From contig CAYGNI010000001.1 in the NCBI GenBank assembly GCA_964351195.1, positions 1 through 64,000 on the forward strand: DNA of 64,000 nt, in the 5' to 3' direction. Of this stretch, positions 46,006-53,378 are shown in pieces (position 1 is the first letter of the stretch; each line of letters opens with the position of its first letter). The notes below the pieces were generated by a model. It searched no databases. It had not been told where the DNA came from and saw only the letters and a program-made list of their open reading frames with translations. Made by a program: the position numbers and the translations under genes. This DNA comes from TMED27 sp964351195. Its GTDB lineage: Bacteria; Pseudomonadota; Alphaproteobacteria; Micavibrionales; Micavibrionaceae.

Positions 46006-46035
46006 AATATATTTGACCGATCAGTCAAATATATT
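46006..46035. promoter_or_regulatory. Palindromic TetR operator overlapping the operon promoter
   Basis: A perfect 12-bp inverted repeat, AATATATTTGAC (46006-46017) and GTCAAATATATT (46024-46035), is separated by six bases. Its centre TGAC..N6..GTCA is a classic TetR-type site. On the minus strand TTGACT within it can serve as a -35 box. It lies 41 bp upstream of the TetR start. Confidence 0.85.
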
Positions 46036-46146
46036 TTTAGCTTTTAAGTTGAGACATGAAACAGAGCACTATTAGACAGAATCCAACTCTTTTTTGAAAT
46101 CGTACTTTACTACCGGCTCAGCATAAACTTATTTCTTGAATTGACT

Positions 46147-46225
46147 AAATTCTGTCGTAAAGTTTTTAGAGTGTCTCTTTTTAGATGAGGGTAGTGGTTA
46201 AATGTTTTTGAAAAAAAGACTGAAA
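46147..46225 (-). pseudogene. IS6-family transposase remnant (left copy)
   Basis: This stretch shares four collinear exact blocks (11, 8, 10 and 7 bp) with the transposase remnant at 47654-47720, in the same orientation. Its minus-strand translation (QSFFQKH...KETL) follows the C-terminal IS6 pattern but has stop codons. It is only a scar upstream of the Fic gene. Confidence 0.5.
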
Positions 46226-46265
46226 GGTAGGGGTTGTAGTCAGCCGATAACTATTCTCTTTTCAA
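46207..46265 (+). repeat. Copy 1 of a conserved hairpin element (AGGGGTTGTAGTC core)
   Basis: The core AGGGGTTGTAGTC lies at 46229-46241, and GATAACTATTCTC at 46245-46257. Flanking arms TGAAAGG (46221-46227) and CTTTTCA (46258-46264) pair over seven positions with one G-U. It lies 130 bp upstream of the Fic gene, in the same direction. Other copies are at 47518, 55042 and 63457. Confidence 0.7.
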
Positions 46266-46337
46266 ATTCTTATCTTCATCAATAACGGCGTGCGGTTAAT
46301 ACGCGCCTTTTCACTGCACAATATGCGTCGAATATTC

Positions 46338-46366
46338 TTGCCAATACGGTGAATGAGTGATATATT
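46338..46366 (+). promoter_or_regulatory. Putative promoter of the Fic gene with flanking direct repeats
   Basis: TTGCCA (46338-46343) and TATATT (46361-46366) are spaced 17 bp. The octamer CGGTGAAT occurs at 46347-46354, between the boxes, and again at 46381-46388, just before the start codon. Two equal sites around a -10 box suggest operator half-sites, perhaps for the winged-helix end of the Fic protein itself. Confidence 0.45.
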
Positions 46367-46393
46367 CTCCTTATAATATGCGGTGAATTGATC

Positions 46394-47506
46394 ATGACTT
46401 ATATACACGAATTAAAAAAATGGCCGGACTTTTACTGGGACAGCGCTCATCTATCCACTCTCTTGGCAGAAGTTCGTCACGCCCAAGGGCGGTTGCTTGG
46501 CAAAATGGAAGCGCTTGGATTTCCCCTAAGAGCCGAAGCCATTTTAGAAACTCTTACTTTGGACACACTAAAATCCTCTGAAATAGAAGGCGAAATCCTT
46601 GATAAAGAGCAAGTACGCTCATCTATCGCGCGTAGACTTGGTATGGATATCGCCGGGCTTATTCCGTCTGAGCGCCATATCGATGGCGTTGTGGAAATGA
46701 TACTTGATGCAACCCAAAACTTCGCGAAGCCATTAACCGATAAACGCCTATATGGATGGCATGCCGCTTTGTTTCCTACAGGCTATAGCGGCATTCATAA
46801 AATCACAGTGGCCGCCTATAGAAATGATGAGCAAGGCCCTATGCAGGTTATTTCCGGTTCATACGGACGTGAAAAAATACACTACGAGGCACCAAATGCC
46901 GCGCATTTAAAAAAGGAAATGGATCATTTTCTCATCTGGTTTGAAAAGAAAAGCGATACCGATGCAGTACTGAAGGCTGCACTTGCTCATTTATGGTTTG
47001 TTACTATTCACCCTTTTGATGATGGGAATGGCCGTATCGCCCGCGCTATATCTGATATGGCGCTTGCACGCTCGGAAAAAACAACCCAGCGTTTCTACAG
47101 CATGTCGGCACAAATCAAAATCGAACACAAAGAATATTACGACATATTGGAGCGAACCCAAAAAGGCGATCTGGATATCACTGCATGGCAATGGTGGTTT
47201 TTAGAATGTCTGTGGCGAGCTATAAATCAGGCAGAGGAAACTCTTGCCTCAATTTTATTCAAGGCAAAATTTTGGGAAATGTATAAAGAGGTATCCATCA
47301 ATGAGCGTCAGCGCACTATGCTAAATAAACTGCTGGACGGGTTTGAGGGCAAACTCACTTCTTCTAAATGGGCCAAAATAACCAAATGCTCTCAAGATAC
47401 GGCATTGCGTGATATTACGCATCTTCTGGAGCACAGCATATTAATTAAAGATCCAGGGGGAAGCCGCAGCACGAGTTATAGCCTCAACGATCTTAATAAC
47501 GTTTAA
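46394..47506 (+). CDS. Fic-domain protein AMP-transferase (DUF4172 N-terminus)
   Basis: The 370-residue protein has an N-terminal DUF4172-like domain containing an inhibitory-helix motif SSEIEG (S/T-x3-E-G), which in class II Fic proteins blocks ATP binding. The Fic core has HPFDDGNGRIAR, the full AMPylation active site. The C-terminus (KLTSSKWAKITKCSQDTALRDITHLLEHS) is a winged helix. It would attach AMP to a target protein; the target is unknown. The start at 46394 is taken over 46388. It lies between IS6 remnants and two copies of the hairpin element, and appears acquired. Confidence 0.92.
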   Translation: MTYIHELKKWPDFYWDSAHLSTLLAEVRHAQGRLLGKMEALGFPLRAEAILETLTLDTLKSSEIEGEILDKEQVRSSIARRLGMDIAGLIPSERHIDGVVEMILDATQNFAKPLTDKRLYGWHAALFPTGYSGIHKITVAAYRNDEQGPMQVISGSYGREKIHYEAPNAAHLKKEMDHFLIWFEKKSDTDAVLKAALAHLWFVTIHPFDDGNGRIARAISDMALARSEKTTQRFYSMSAQIKIEHKEYYDILERTQKGDLDITAWQWWFLECLWRAINQAEETLASILFKAKFWEMYKEVSINERQRTMLNKLLDGFEGKLTSSKWAKITKCSQDTALRDITHLLEHSILIKDPGGSRSTSYSLNDLNNV

Positions 47507-47517
47507 TACAAAACAGA

Positions 47518-47582
47518 GAACAGTTAGTGAAGACTGCTTGGTAAAATGGCAGTGCTGTCAGACAAACGATAACTTTTCTCCG
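47518..47582 (+). repeat. Copy 4 of the conserved hairpin element, diverged
   Basis: Located 12 bp after the Fic stop codon. It matches copy 2 over about 45 bases (GTTAG-G-AGACT...TGGCAG-G) and copy 1 at the right end (CGATAACTTTTCTC versus CGATAACTATTCTC). The central core is more degenerate than in the other copies (TGGCAGTGCTGT, 47547-47558). Confidence 0.55.
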
Positions 47583-47601
47583 AAAGTTTATCTGAGTTTT
47601 G

Positions 47602-47979
47602 TCAGGTACAAACCTCCTTCCAACAAACAACGGAATTGTGACGTAGGTTTTTAAAATTCTGTCGGGTTTCTAAATGGTGTTGATGGTTAAAATAGTTTTG
47701 AAAAATTGACTGAATTGAGATGAGTTTTTGAAGCGATCGCATTGATCTAAATTTATTCATGCCGCGCTCTCGCCTTCGAAAATGCAGATGTGAATTTTCA
47801 ACTTGGTTATTCTTATACCGCCCCGTTTCTTGAAGTTGACCGATTTTCAAATCTCTCAACGCAGCTTTATATGATGGCAGCTTATCAGTCACAATTTCTT
47901 TCAGTCGACTATATAGATACATCAATTTTTTCAAGACTTTGCGCGCTTTCTTATCATAATACTATATCCATTATAGAGA
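47602..47979 (-). pseudogene. IS6-family transposase, C-terminal fragment
   Basis: The open frame from the stop at 47980 down to 47602 encodes only the last ~125 residues of an IS6/IS26-type DDE transposase: IVTDKLPSYKAALRDLKIG, RYKNNQVENSHLHFRRRERGM and FRSMRSLQKLISIQSIFQNYFN. The catalytic Glu of the triad (VENSH) is present. The N-terminal HTH and the first two Asp residues are gone. It is a truncated, inactive element, in the same orientation as the scar at 46147. Confidence 0.85.
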
Positions 47980-47987
47980 ATTTATTT

Positions 47988-48596
47988 TTATGACAGTTTT
48001 CTCTTGCCTGAACGGTTTTTAAGATCGTTAATTGTTAGCCTCATCTCTTTCTCCCCGTAGTCAATGTCCGGATGATGTGCTCTTGCAACATGGATCGCTT
48101 TCACAAGGTCGTATGGCTTTACAAGCGCAGGAAGCCGGACATCGTCCATGAAACGACAATCGAGATATAACCGCCCATATCCTAATAGCCAGCCCAGCCA
48201 TCCGTGATCCACTCTCTCAGATCTCATATCGATGAGATCCACCTCTTGAACCTGGATTCGAATTATCCCTTTTTTGTAAAGAACACGTTTATTTGTGAGG
48301 CCAACTTCTATCGAAATATACATCAGAAACATAAACATAAGGCCAGAAAGACCGATTGTTCCAAAAATCCAGATAACAGGCACTTTCAACTCGGATGAAT
48401 GAAAGGACCATAAACTCATTGAAACCAGACCGGCTTGATTACTACCGGAGTAAAACAATAGATAGTGATTAGCAATAAAACCAAGAACTAAGAAGAATAA
48501 AAGCCATAAAGCGCCTTGGACGACATAAATCCAATGTAATGAGGTAATGGTAAGAATCTTTTCATCTGAATCAATAACTTTTTCAACATAGCTCAT
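47988..48596 (-). CDS. Membrane protein with bacterial PH domain (bPH2/DUF304-like)
   Basis: The 202-residue protein has two hydrophobic segments (YVVQGALWLLFFLVLGFIANHYLL; VIWIFGTIGLSGLMFMFLMYIS). A bPH2-type beta domain follows (EVGLTNKRVLYKKGIIRIQVQEVDLIDMRSERVDHGW, read in parts). The C-terminal tail is basic. Function of the family is unknown; it may relate to envelope stress. Its start overlaps the receiver gene upstream by four bases. Confidence 0.82.
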   Translation of the reverse strand: MSYVEKVIDSDEKILTITSLHWIYVVQGALWLLFFLVLGFIANHYLLFYSGSNQAGLVSMSLWSFHSSELKVPVIWIFGTIGLSGLMFMFLMYISIEVGLTNKRVLYKKGIIRIQVQEVDLIDMRSERVDHGWLGWLLGYGRLYLDCRFMDDVRLPALVKPYDLVKAIHVARAHHPDIDYGEKEMRLTINDLKNRSGKRKLS

Positions 48597-49156
48597 GTAT
48601 CATCCTTTTTATCCTTGGGGCTGTTATTGGAACCTGAATAATCTCCCATAAACATTGATAAATGATCTTGGTGATTCTGCGCCTGCTTCAGGTTTTTGGC
48701 ATCGCCGTCGTCCTTACTGTCCTGAAGTGTTTTATCGGTTTGTGTCTTTTTATCTTTTGTAATTTTTCGCCGGATCAGGGCAAATTCCATGGCATCGCTC
48801 AGACCGCTAAATTCGCCCCGGATCATATTATCTGCAGCGCCGGCTTCGATTACAAATGTTGCAAGTTCATGTTCTTTTTCGCCTTTTCCAGTAATAACAA
48901 TGATAGGGATATCATGAGCGGAAAGACCCATCTGGCGGTAGATCTCTTGAGGATCTTCAGACCCTTTCAAGCTTAGGTCCAGGATGATGATATCCGCACG
49001 CAGTTTCTTTACGTCAAGATAGCCAATACCCTCTGTCAGGGTGGGGCACTGCCAGATATAGCATGCAATATCATCGCGGCTTTCCACTCTGCTTTTTATA
49101 TTGTTAATGTCCGCTTCATTATCGCAGATAAGCAGAATTTTTATGTTTTTTTTCAT
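48593..49156 (-). CDS. Receiver-domain protein with disordered C-terminal tail
   Basis: The 187-residue protein has a receiver fold (ILLICDNEADINN; phospho-Asp in IIILDLSLKGSEDPQ; IIVITGKG). The conserved Lys is not clear (AADNMIRGEFSG). The last 60 residues are charged and Gln/Asp/Lys rich, with no DNA-binding domain. It may act by protein contact. It is the middle gene of a three-gene operon with four-base overlaps on both sides. Confidence 0.82.
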   Translation of the reverse strand: MKKNIKILLICDNEADINNIKSRVESRDDIACYIWQCPTLTEGIGYLDVKKLRADIIILDLSLKGSEDPQEIYRQMGLSAHDIPIIVITGKGEKEHELATFVIEAGAADNMIRGEFSGLSDAMEFALIRRKITKDKKTQTDKTLQDSKDDGDAKNLKQAQNHQDHLSMFMGDYSGSNNSPKDKKDDT

Positions 49157-49335
49157 TGTTTTATGTGTTCCAGGCTTTTATCAAACACCATGATGTAGGA
49201 GTTCTCGTCAGAGAGGTCATTTTGAAAAGCAATATTGCTTTTGCAACCATCCTCTTGCTCTGCATCAAACCCCCTATGCAGAAGCGGTGTGATTTCACGT
49301 GAAAAATGCGGTTTTGATTGATAGTGAATGTTCAT
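49153..49335 (-). CDS. Hypothetical small protein (60 aa)
   Basis: MNIHYQSKPHFSREIT starts after AGAAAG. It overlaps the receiver gene by four bases (ATGA), the main support for it being real. There is no membrane segment or recognised motif. It would be co-translated with the receiver protein, and might be its partner. Confidence 0.55.
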   Translation of the reverse strand: MNIHYQSKPHFSREITPLLHRGFDAEQEDGCKSNIAFQNDLSDENSYIMVFDKSLEHIKQ

Positions 49336-49409
49336 AATTTTCTTTCTAGTCTTCTATCGGCACATCAGGAGGCCGGGCTTTAAAGACACAGGCCTCCTCG
49401 TGCTCTGGG

Positions 49410-49574
49410 TTAGCTGCATCCGCCTTCGGATTGCATGTCGGATTTTTCCTGTTTGCTTTCCTTGTTGTCGCGCGGCTTATTCGCGGCATCTTTATTCGTA
49501 ACTACACCGGATTTGTCTTTCGGCTTTTGGTTTGCGGGACGGATTTCATTTGGTTTTTTGTTTTTGTTAAACAT
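49410..49574 (-). CDS. Small hydrophilic protein (54 aa)
   Basis: An ATG at 49574 is preceded by AAGGAA. It encodes a very hydrophilic Lys/Asn/Asp-rich peptide (MFNKNKKPNEIRPANQ...SEGGCS), probably disordered and ending in a Cys. A promoter-like motif shared with the ECF and OmpA units lies 65 bp upstream. An inverted repeat AGGAGGCC/GGCCTCCT lies just after the stop (about 49368-49398), without a T-run. I do not recognise a family. Confidence 0.6.
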   Translation of the reverse strand: MFNKNKKPNEIRPANQKPKDKSGVVTNKDAANKPRDNKESKQEKSDMQSEGGCS

Positions 49575-49637
49575 GATCGTTTCCTTACATTTCGGGGGTT
49601 AAGTTTTTTGGTATGGTTAGAGTCTATTGAGCCGTGT

Positions 49638-49680
49638 ATCAGGAAGCGATGCGGGAAGAAGGCAGCCATATAAATTTCTC
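49638..49680 (-). promoter_or_regulatory. Stress-cluster promoter motif, copy 1
   Basis: On the minus strand, TTATAT, 15 bp, then GCATCGCTTCCTGAT. It lies about 65 bp before the start at 49574. The same two blocks precede the ECF, CsbD-like and OmpA genes. Confidence 0.6.
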
Positions 49681-49763
49681 GTAAGGATCGAATATTCTCA
49701 CGTTATTATGATTGCTTTCATGCTATAAAAGCGTACACATGTGTTTTGGAAAGAAGATCGCGC

Positions 49764-50378
49764 ATGAAGCGTTTTGCCGCATTATTGATAACGATGCTTC
49801 TGATAACAAGCGGCACATACGCATCCGGCGTAGCCGAAAAATTCAGCTTTGACAAAGATCACACCACTGTCGGGTTCAATGTGAGCTATTTGCTTTTAGC
49901 GCGGGTCAGTGGCCGCTTTGACGATTTTAAAGGCTCCTTTGTCATCGACCACGAAAATCCTGAAAACAGCCGTGCCGACATCGTTATACAAACCGCCAGC
50001 GTGGATACCGGCATTAAAGCGCGGGATGCGGATATACGCGGCCCCGGCCTGTTCAATGCCGACCGTTATCCCACAATGGTCTTTCACAGCGACAAAATAG
50101 AGATGATAACGAACGATACGGGCCGGATGACGGGTGACCTGACCCTGCTCGGCATTACAAAGCCTGTGACGCTTGATCTTGTCAAAATGCCAGGCCAAGA
50201 CAAGAGTTTGATTAACGGATACAAAGTCACGGGCCAGATTAAACGCTCGGACTATGGTATGAACGCGTTTATCAGGCCGATAGGAAATGTTGTGACGCTG
50301 CTGGTGTGTTACAATATGGAAGAGTGCAGCAGTGGCGATACCGATCAGAATAAAGCAAAGCCCAGATATAATCTATAA
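49764..50378 (+). CDS. YceI-family periplasmic protein
   Basis: The start at 49764 is preferred to a TTG six codons upstream, because GGAAAGAAG precedes it and it begins the signal peptide (MKRFAALLITMLLITSGTYASG). The 204-residue protein is a lipocalin-like YceI domain (FSFDKDHTTVGFNVSYLLLARVSGRFDDFKG; GDLTLLGITKPVTLDL) that binds isoprenoid lipids in the periplasm. It is induced by base or osmotic stress in other bacteria. It is convergent with the ECF gene, 17 bp apart. Confidence 0.92.
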   Translation: MKRFAALLITMLLITSGTYASGVAEKFSFDKDHTTVGFNVSYLLLARVSGRFDDFKGSFVIDHENPENSRADIVIQTASVDTGIKARDADIRGPGLFNADRYPTMVFHSDKIEMITNDTGRMTGDLTLLGITKPVTLDLVKMPGQDKSLINGYKVTGQIKRSDYGMNAFIRPIGNVVTLLVCYNMEECSSGDTDQNKAKPRYNL

Positions 50379-50395
50379 ACAACCAGGTTTTCTGT

Positions 50396-50920
50396 TTAAG
50401 CCGCGCTTCTAAGTTTTGCGTTCGCGATATAAGCAGGGATAGTGGGCGTATCCAGCATAAATTGCAAACTTGCGCGGGCGCGGAACAGGCGTGAACGAAC
50501 CGTGCCGAGTGGGATTTCTAGGATATCGGCAACCTCTTGGTAACTTCCACCTTCAAAACAAACCAAAATAAGGATGTTGCGGTGATGGGCGTTGAGTTTA
50601 GCCATGGCTCTTTGAACGTCTGAAAAATCCATCTTTGCATCCTGCGTTGGCTTTACGAACTGTTCTTCCAGATAAGATTCCGGGTCATACTGGGTTTCAA
50701 ATTTGACCTTGCGGCGATAACCGGAAACGAAGAGGTTATACATGATCTTGGAAGTCCAGCTGAAAAGGTTTGTACCATCCTCAAAATAATCCGCCTTTTC
50801 AAGCGCACGCAGACAGGTGGACTGGACGAGGTCATCAGCATCGGCTTTGTTTCGCGTTAGACGCATGGCAAATTTTTGTAATTTTCCGGTTTCTGCAACC
50901 AACTCATTCTGGGCAAACAT
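50396..50920 (-). CDS. ECF-family RNA polymerase sigma factor
   Basis: The start at 50920 (MFAQNELVAETGKLQ) has AGGAG six bases upstream. The 174 residues hold region 2 (KADADDLVQSTCLRALEKADYFEDGTNLFSW) and region 4 (NAHHRNILILVCFEGGSYQEVADILEIPLGTVRSRLFRAR). It resembles the short alphaproteobacterial ECF group that drives general stress genes; no NepR or PhyR gene is seen here. A promoter motif shared with three neighbours lies upstream, suggesting autoregulation. Confidence 0.93.
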   Translation of the reverse strand: MFAQNELVAETGKLQKFAMRLTRNKADADDLVQSTCLRALEKADYFEDGTNLFSWTSKIMYNLFVSGYRRKVKFETQYDPESYLEEQFVKPTQDAKMDFSDVQRAMAKLNAHHRNILILVCFEGGSYQEVADILEIPLGTVRSRLFRARASLQFMLDTPTIPAYIANAKLRSAA

Positions 50921-50972
50921 GTCGATCTCCTGTGGGTTTTGTAATGTAAGAACCAAAGCCTAGGGGACGGCA

Positions 50973-51015
50973 CATCAAGAAGCGATACGGGAAAGTATCC
51001 GGTGTATAAATTTCC
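50973..51015 (-). promoter_or_regulatory. Stress-cluster promoter motif, copy 2 (ECF gene)
   Basis: On the minus strand, TTATAC, 15 bp, then GTATCGCTTCTTGAT, about 53 bp before the ECF start. A perfect block spacing with the other copies suggests -35 and -10 elements. Confidence 0.6.
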
Positions 51016-51045
51016 TGTAAAGGAACTATTTCAAAACAAGCATAT

Positions 51046-51078
51046 AAAAACCGTCCGGTGGGGAGCCGGACGGTTTTT
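51046..51078 (-). terminator. Terminator after the CsbD-like gene
   Basis: A stem CCGTCCGG/CCGGACGG (51051-51058 with 51066-51073), extended by A-T pairs, is followed on the minus strand by a T-run. Confidence 0.85.
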
Positions 51079-51100
51079 CGGGGTTAGGTCGATTTAAAAC

Positions 51101-51346
51101 CTATGCTGCTTTTGCTGTGCCGCAACCGCAATCTTTTTCGAGCTGCTGCATTTTCTTCTGGGCATCCTCTTTCGAAATATTGGCCTTTTCTTTCAGCTTG
51201 GCAAAAAATTCATCGCGCTTGCCATCGTAAAGTTTGACATCATTATCGCTCAGGCCGCTCCATGTTTCCTTGATTTTTTTGTGCAGCTTCTCGGAGTTTT
51301 CTTTCGAATTCGAGTTCTGCTTCATATTCTGATTTTTATTGTCCAT
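51101..51346 (-). CDS. CsbD-like stress protein
   Basis: The start at 51346 (MDNKNQNMKQNSNSK) has AAGGAG upstream; the frame runs on further but without a ribosome site. The 81 residues contain a CsbD-like segment (IKETWSGLSDNDVKLYDGKRDEFFAKLKEKANISKEDAQ). The C-terminal DCGCGTAKAA carries two Cys. CsbD proteins are general-stress proteins of unknown mechanism. It is monocistronic, with its own promoter motif and terminator. Confidence 0.82.
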   Translation of the reverse strand: MDNKNQNMKQNSNSKENSEKLHKKIKETWSGLSDNDVKLYDGKRDEFFAKLKEKANISKEDAQKKMQQLEKDCGCGTAKAA

Positions 51347-51420
51347 GATGATCTCCTTGATCTTTTGGTTTAAATCTGCGAACCGCAGATCCATGTGCAG
51401 TTGTCGCAGATGCCGTATAA

Positions 51421-51455
51421 CAATGCGATGCGGATAAAGGGCGAGAGTATAAGGA
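51421..51455 (-). promoter_or_regulatory. Stress-cluster promoter motif, copy 3
   Basis: On the minus strand, CCTTATAC, 15 bp, then GCATCGCATTG, about 75 bp before the CsbD-like start. The first block matches copy 4 for eight bases. Confidence 0.55.
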
Positions 51456-51478
51456 AGGTATAAGGACGCCCCTCATTA

Positions 51479-51508
51479 ATAAAAAAGCCGCCCACCAAGA
51501 GCGGCTTT
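51479..51508 (-). terminator. Terminator of the OmpA-to-EF-hand operon
   Basis: A perfect 8-bp stem AAAGCCGC/GCGGCTTT (51484-51491 with 51501-51508) runs into T on the minus strand, just after the EF-hand gene. Confidence 0.85.
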
Positions 51509-51528
51509 TCTGATATGTAGTCGAGGGT

Positions 51529-52017
51529 TTATCTCAGAACGCTTTTCCATTCTTCGAGGCTTAAGTTCCCATCGCCGTTATCGTCATAGGCGTTAAACGT
51601 GCCGATTTCGAACTCGGCGTTGCTGACCTTGCCGTCTGTATTTGTATCCCATTTTGAATACAGGCCGGTTTTTTCAATCAAAGTTTTAACCTCGTTGTTA
51701 TCAAGGCGGTTGTCCTTGTCTTGATCCCAATAAGTGTAGTTATTGTAATTTACATCCTTGTAGGGGCGGTAGAACTGGGATGTGGTGAGTTTCCATTCCT
51801 CATTACCCATATAGCCGTCGCCGTCCATATCCGATCTTGTATAGAGGTAGGTTGTAAATTCCTCCGGCTGGATATACCCGTCCTTATTGCTGTCATAGGA
51901 ATAGGTGCGGGTTTGAGTCTGGGTTTTGACCTCTTCTGCGCTGGCCTGAATGACCGGGACGGCGATAAAGCCGAGCAGGAGTGTTGCCAGAATGGTTTTG
52001 TTTAAATGTATGTACAT
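51529..52017 (-). CDS. Secreted EF-hand calcium-binding protein
   Basis: The 162-residue protein has a signal peptide (ILATLLLGFIAVPVIQASA) and five EF-hand-like loops: DSNKDGYIQPEE, DMDGDGYMGNEE, DQDKDNRLDNNE, DTNTDGKVSNAE and DDNGDGNLSLEE. All but the third keep the D-x-[DN]-x-[DN]-G frame. It would bind calcium in the periplasm. AAAGGA precedes the ATG. It is the last gene of the OmpA operon. Confidence 0.9.
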   Translation of the reverse strand: MYIHLNKTILATLLLGFIAVPVIQASAEEVKTQTQTRTYSYDSNKDGYIQPEEFTTYLYTRSDMDGDGYMGNEEWKLTTSQFYRPYKDVNYNNYTYWDQDKDNRLDNNEVKTLIEKTGLYSKWDTNTDGKVSNAEFEIGTFNAYDDNGDGNLSLEEWKSVLR

Positions 52018-52066
52018 GGTATTTCCTTTGGTTTTGGGGTTTTTTAAGTGGGTATTCGGTCAAAGA

Positions 52067-52402
52067 TTATAACGGAGGCAAATTATCAGGGTTGCGACGT
52101 TGGTAAGATTCTTCCGCTCCGGTTTTAAGGCGGTTTCCTTTTCTGACCAGGGATTCACCCTCCCTTACGGTGACCTCGCCCCTGGAAACCATGTCTTTTC
52201 CTTTATCAATTTCCTTGTTACCGGATTGAATTAAGGAATTTCCTTTTGTTACGAGGTTTTCGCCTTCAGACCAGTTTTGCCCGATGGCTTGAGTTTCGGC
52301 TCCCTGATTTTGAATTTTCTCGCCATAAGTAAGGTCCGTTGAGGCGCATGCACCAAGAAGAAGCAATCCGGGCATAAGAAATAGTTTGTTATAATGTTTC
52401 AT
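52067..52402 (-). CDS. Small lipoprotein with repeated helical motif
   Basis: The 111-residue lipoprotein has a lipobox LLGAC (Cys 19). The mature part is hydrophilic with repeated E/K-G-x-x-L/M-V-x-x-G units (SEGENLVTKGNSLIQSG; GKDMVSRGEVTVREGESLVRKG), giving a heptad-like helix. It is probably anchored to the outer membrane. I do not recognise a named family. It lies between the entericidin-like and EF-hand genes. Confidence 0.8.
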   Translation of the reverse strand: MKHYNKLFLMPGLLLLGACASTDLTYGEKIQNQGAETQAIGQNWSEGENLVTKGNSLIQSGNKEIDKGKDMVSRGEVTVREGESLVRKGNRLKTGAEESYQRRNPDNLPPL

Positions 52403-52427
52403 GGGTTTTGATCTTTCTTATGTTGGG

Positions 52428-52565
52428 CTACTCAGCCGCTTCTTCGACGGATTCACCGGCATGTTGAATATCGCGTCCGGCGCCCTCCATCGTTTCACAG
52501 GCCGAAAGGCCAAGGGAGAGAACGGCAAGAGAGGCGAGTGTTAAAAATCTTAAATTCGTAATCAT
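52428..52565 (-). CDS. Entericidin EcnA/EcnB-like lipoprotein
   Basis: A 45-residue frame starting at 52565 (MITNLRFLTLASLAV) has the lipobox LSAC, followed by ETMEGAGRDIQHAGESVEEAA, the entericidin pattern. Entericidins are small stress-induced membrane lipoproteins. AAAGGAAACATAACC precedes the start. The last few codons lie near a line break in the listing, so the stop position is approximate by one or two codons. Confidence 0.78.
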   Translation of the reverse strand: MITNLRFLTLASLAVLSLGLSACETMEGAGRDIQHAGESVEEAAE

Positions 52566-52593
52566 GGTTATGTTTCCTTTGTTTTAAATTTTT

Positions 52594-52770
52594 CTAAACG
52601 GGCGGCGCTTTGCCTTTCAGGGCGTGTACCACAGCGGCAATGATGAACAGCACGATGAACAAGAAGAATAAGATGCGTGCAATTTCCACCGCGCCGGCGG
52701 CAATGCCGCTGAAGCCGAGTACACCGGCAATCAGGGCAATGACAAAAAATATGATCGCATATCTAAGCAT
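52594..52770 (-). CDS. DUF1328-family small membrane protein
   Basis: The 58-residue protein has two membrane helices (AIIFFVIALIAGVLGFSGIAAGA and ILFFLFIVLFIIAAVVHAL) and the DUF1328/YtjA layout. The family is widespread and stress-induced, with unknown function. Its start overlaps the 3' end of the CBS gene by eight bases. GGAAAAGG precedes the ATG. Confidence 0.88.
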   Translation of the reverse strand: MLRYAIIFFVIALIAGVLGFSGIAAGAVEIARILFFLFIVLFIIAAVVHALKGKAPPV

Positions 52771-53224
52771 GATGAACCTTTTCCGCCCCGACCAGCTTTA
52801 GCGGTTCGGCGCAGATATGCCCTAAGGCTTTGCCACAAATACGATGGTGCTCATCGGTGGAATTTGCCGCCAGATCGCCCAGCGATACAATGCCCACAAG
52901 CCGCTTGTCCTTATCCAGAACCGGCAAGCGCCGTACCTTGTTTTTGGTCATATCCAGCGCGACATCCTCTAGGGAATCCGTATCGCGGCAATACAGGATT
53001 TGTTTTGTCATGACCTGCTCGGCGTTTGTTCCCTCGGGATCATGGGATGCCGCAACACAGCGCAAGGCAAGATCACGGTCGGTAATCACGCCGACCAGGC
53101 GATCATCCTTGCCGACCAGAACGCTGCCGCAATCGCTGGCCTGCATTTTCTTTGCAACTTCGTTTAAAAGTGTTTCAGGGGCAACAATTTCAACGTCTTT
53201 GCTCATAATATCTTTGATCTTCAT
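52763..53224 (-). CDS. Tandem CBS-domain protein
   Basis: The 153-residue protein has two CBS domains (MKIKDIMSKDVEIVAPETLLNEV... and EQVMTKQILYCRDTDSLEDVALDM..., with GVITDRDLALR and GIVSLGDLAANS). Such stand-alone pairs bind adenosyl ligands such as AMP, NADH or SAM and sense energy state. AAGGAA precedes the ATG. It is within the OmpA operon. Confidence 0.93.
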   Translation of the reverse strand: MKIKDIMSKDVEIVAPETLLNEVAKKMQASDCGSVLVGKDDRLVGVITDRDLALRCVAASHDPEGTNAEQVMTKQILYCRDTDSLEDVALDMTKNKVRRLPVLDKDKRLVGIVSLGDLAANSTDEHHRICGKALGHICAEPLKLVGAEKVHHA

Positions 53225-53248
53225 GGTGTTATTCCTTGTTTTTTTGTT

Positions 53249-53359
53249 TTAAAATTTGAACCAATTGAAGCCGCCCATTTGATTGATGCTTACGATCACA
53301 AGGCCAAAGGCAATAACAATCAGTGCCCAGTCCTTAAAATCTGTGAATGCATTTTTCAT
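53249..53359 (-). CDS. Tiny membrane protein (36 aa)
   Basis: MKNAFTDFKDWALIVIAFG begins a 36-residue peptide with one hydrophobic helix (WALIVIAFGLVIVSI) and a Trp/Phe-rich end (GGFNWFKF). GAGGAAAA lies upstream of the ATG. It sits 20 bp after the OmpA gene and 25 bp before the CBS gene, within the operon. No family is recognised. Confidence 0.65.
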   Translation of the reverse strand: MKNAFTDFKDWALIVIAFGLVIVSINQMGGFNWFKF

Positions 53360-53378
53360 GACGTGCTTTTCCTCAAAA

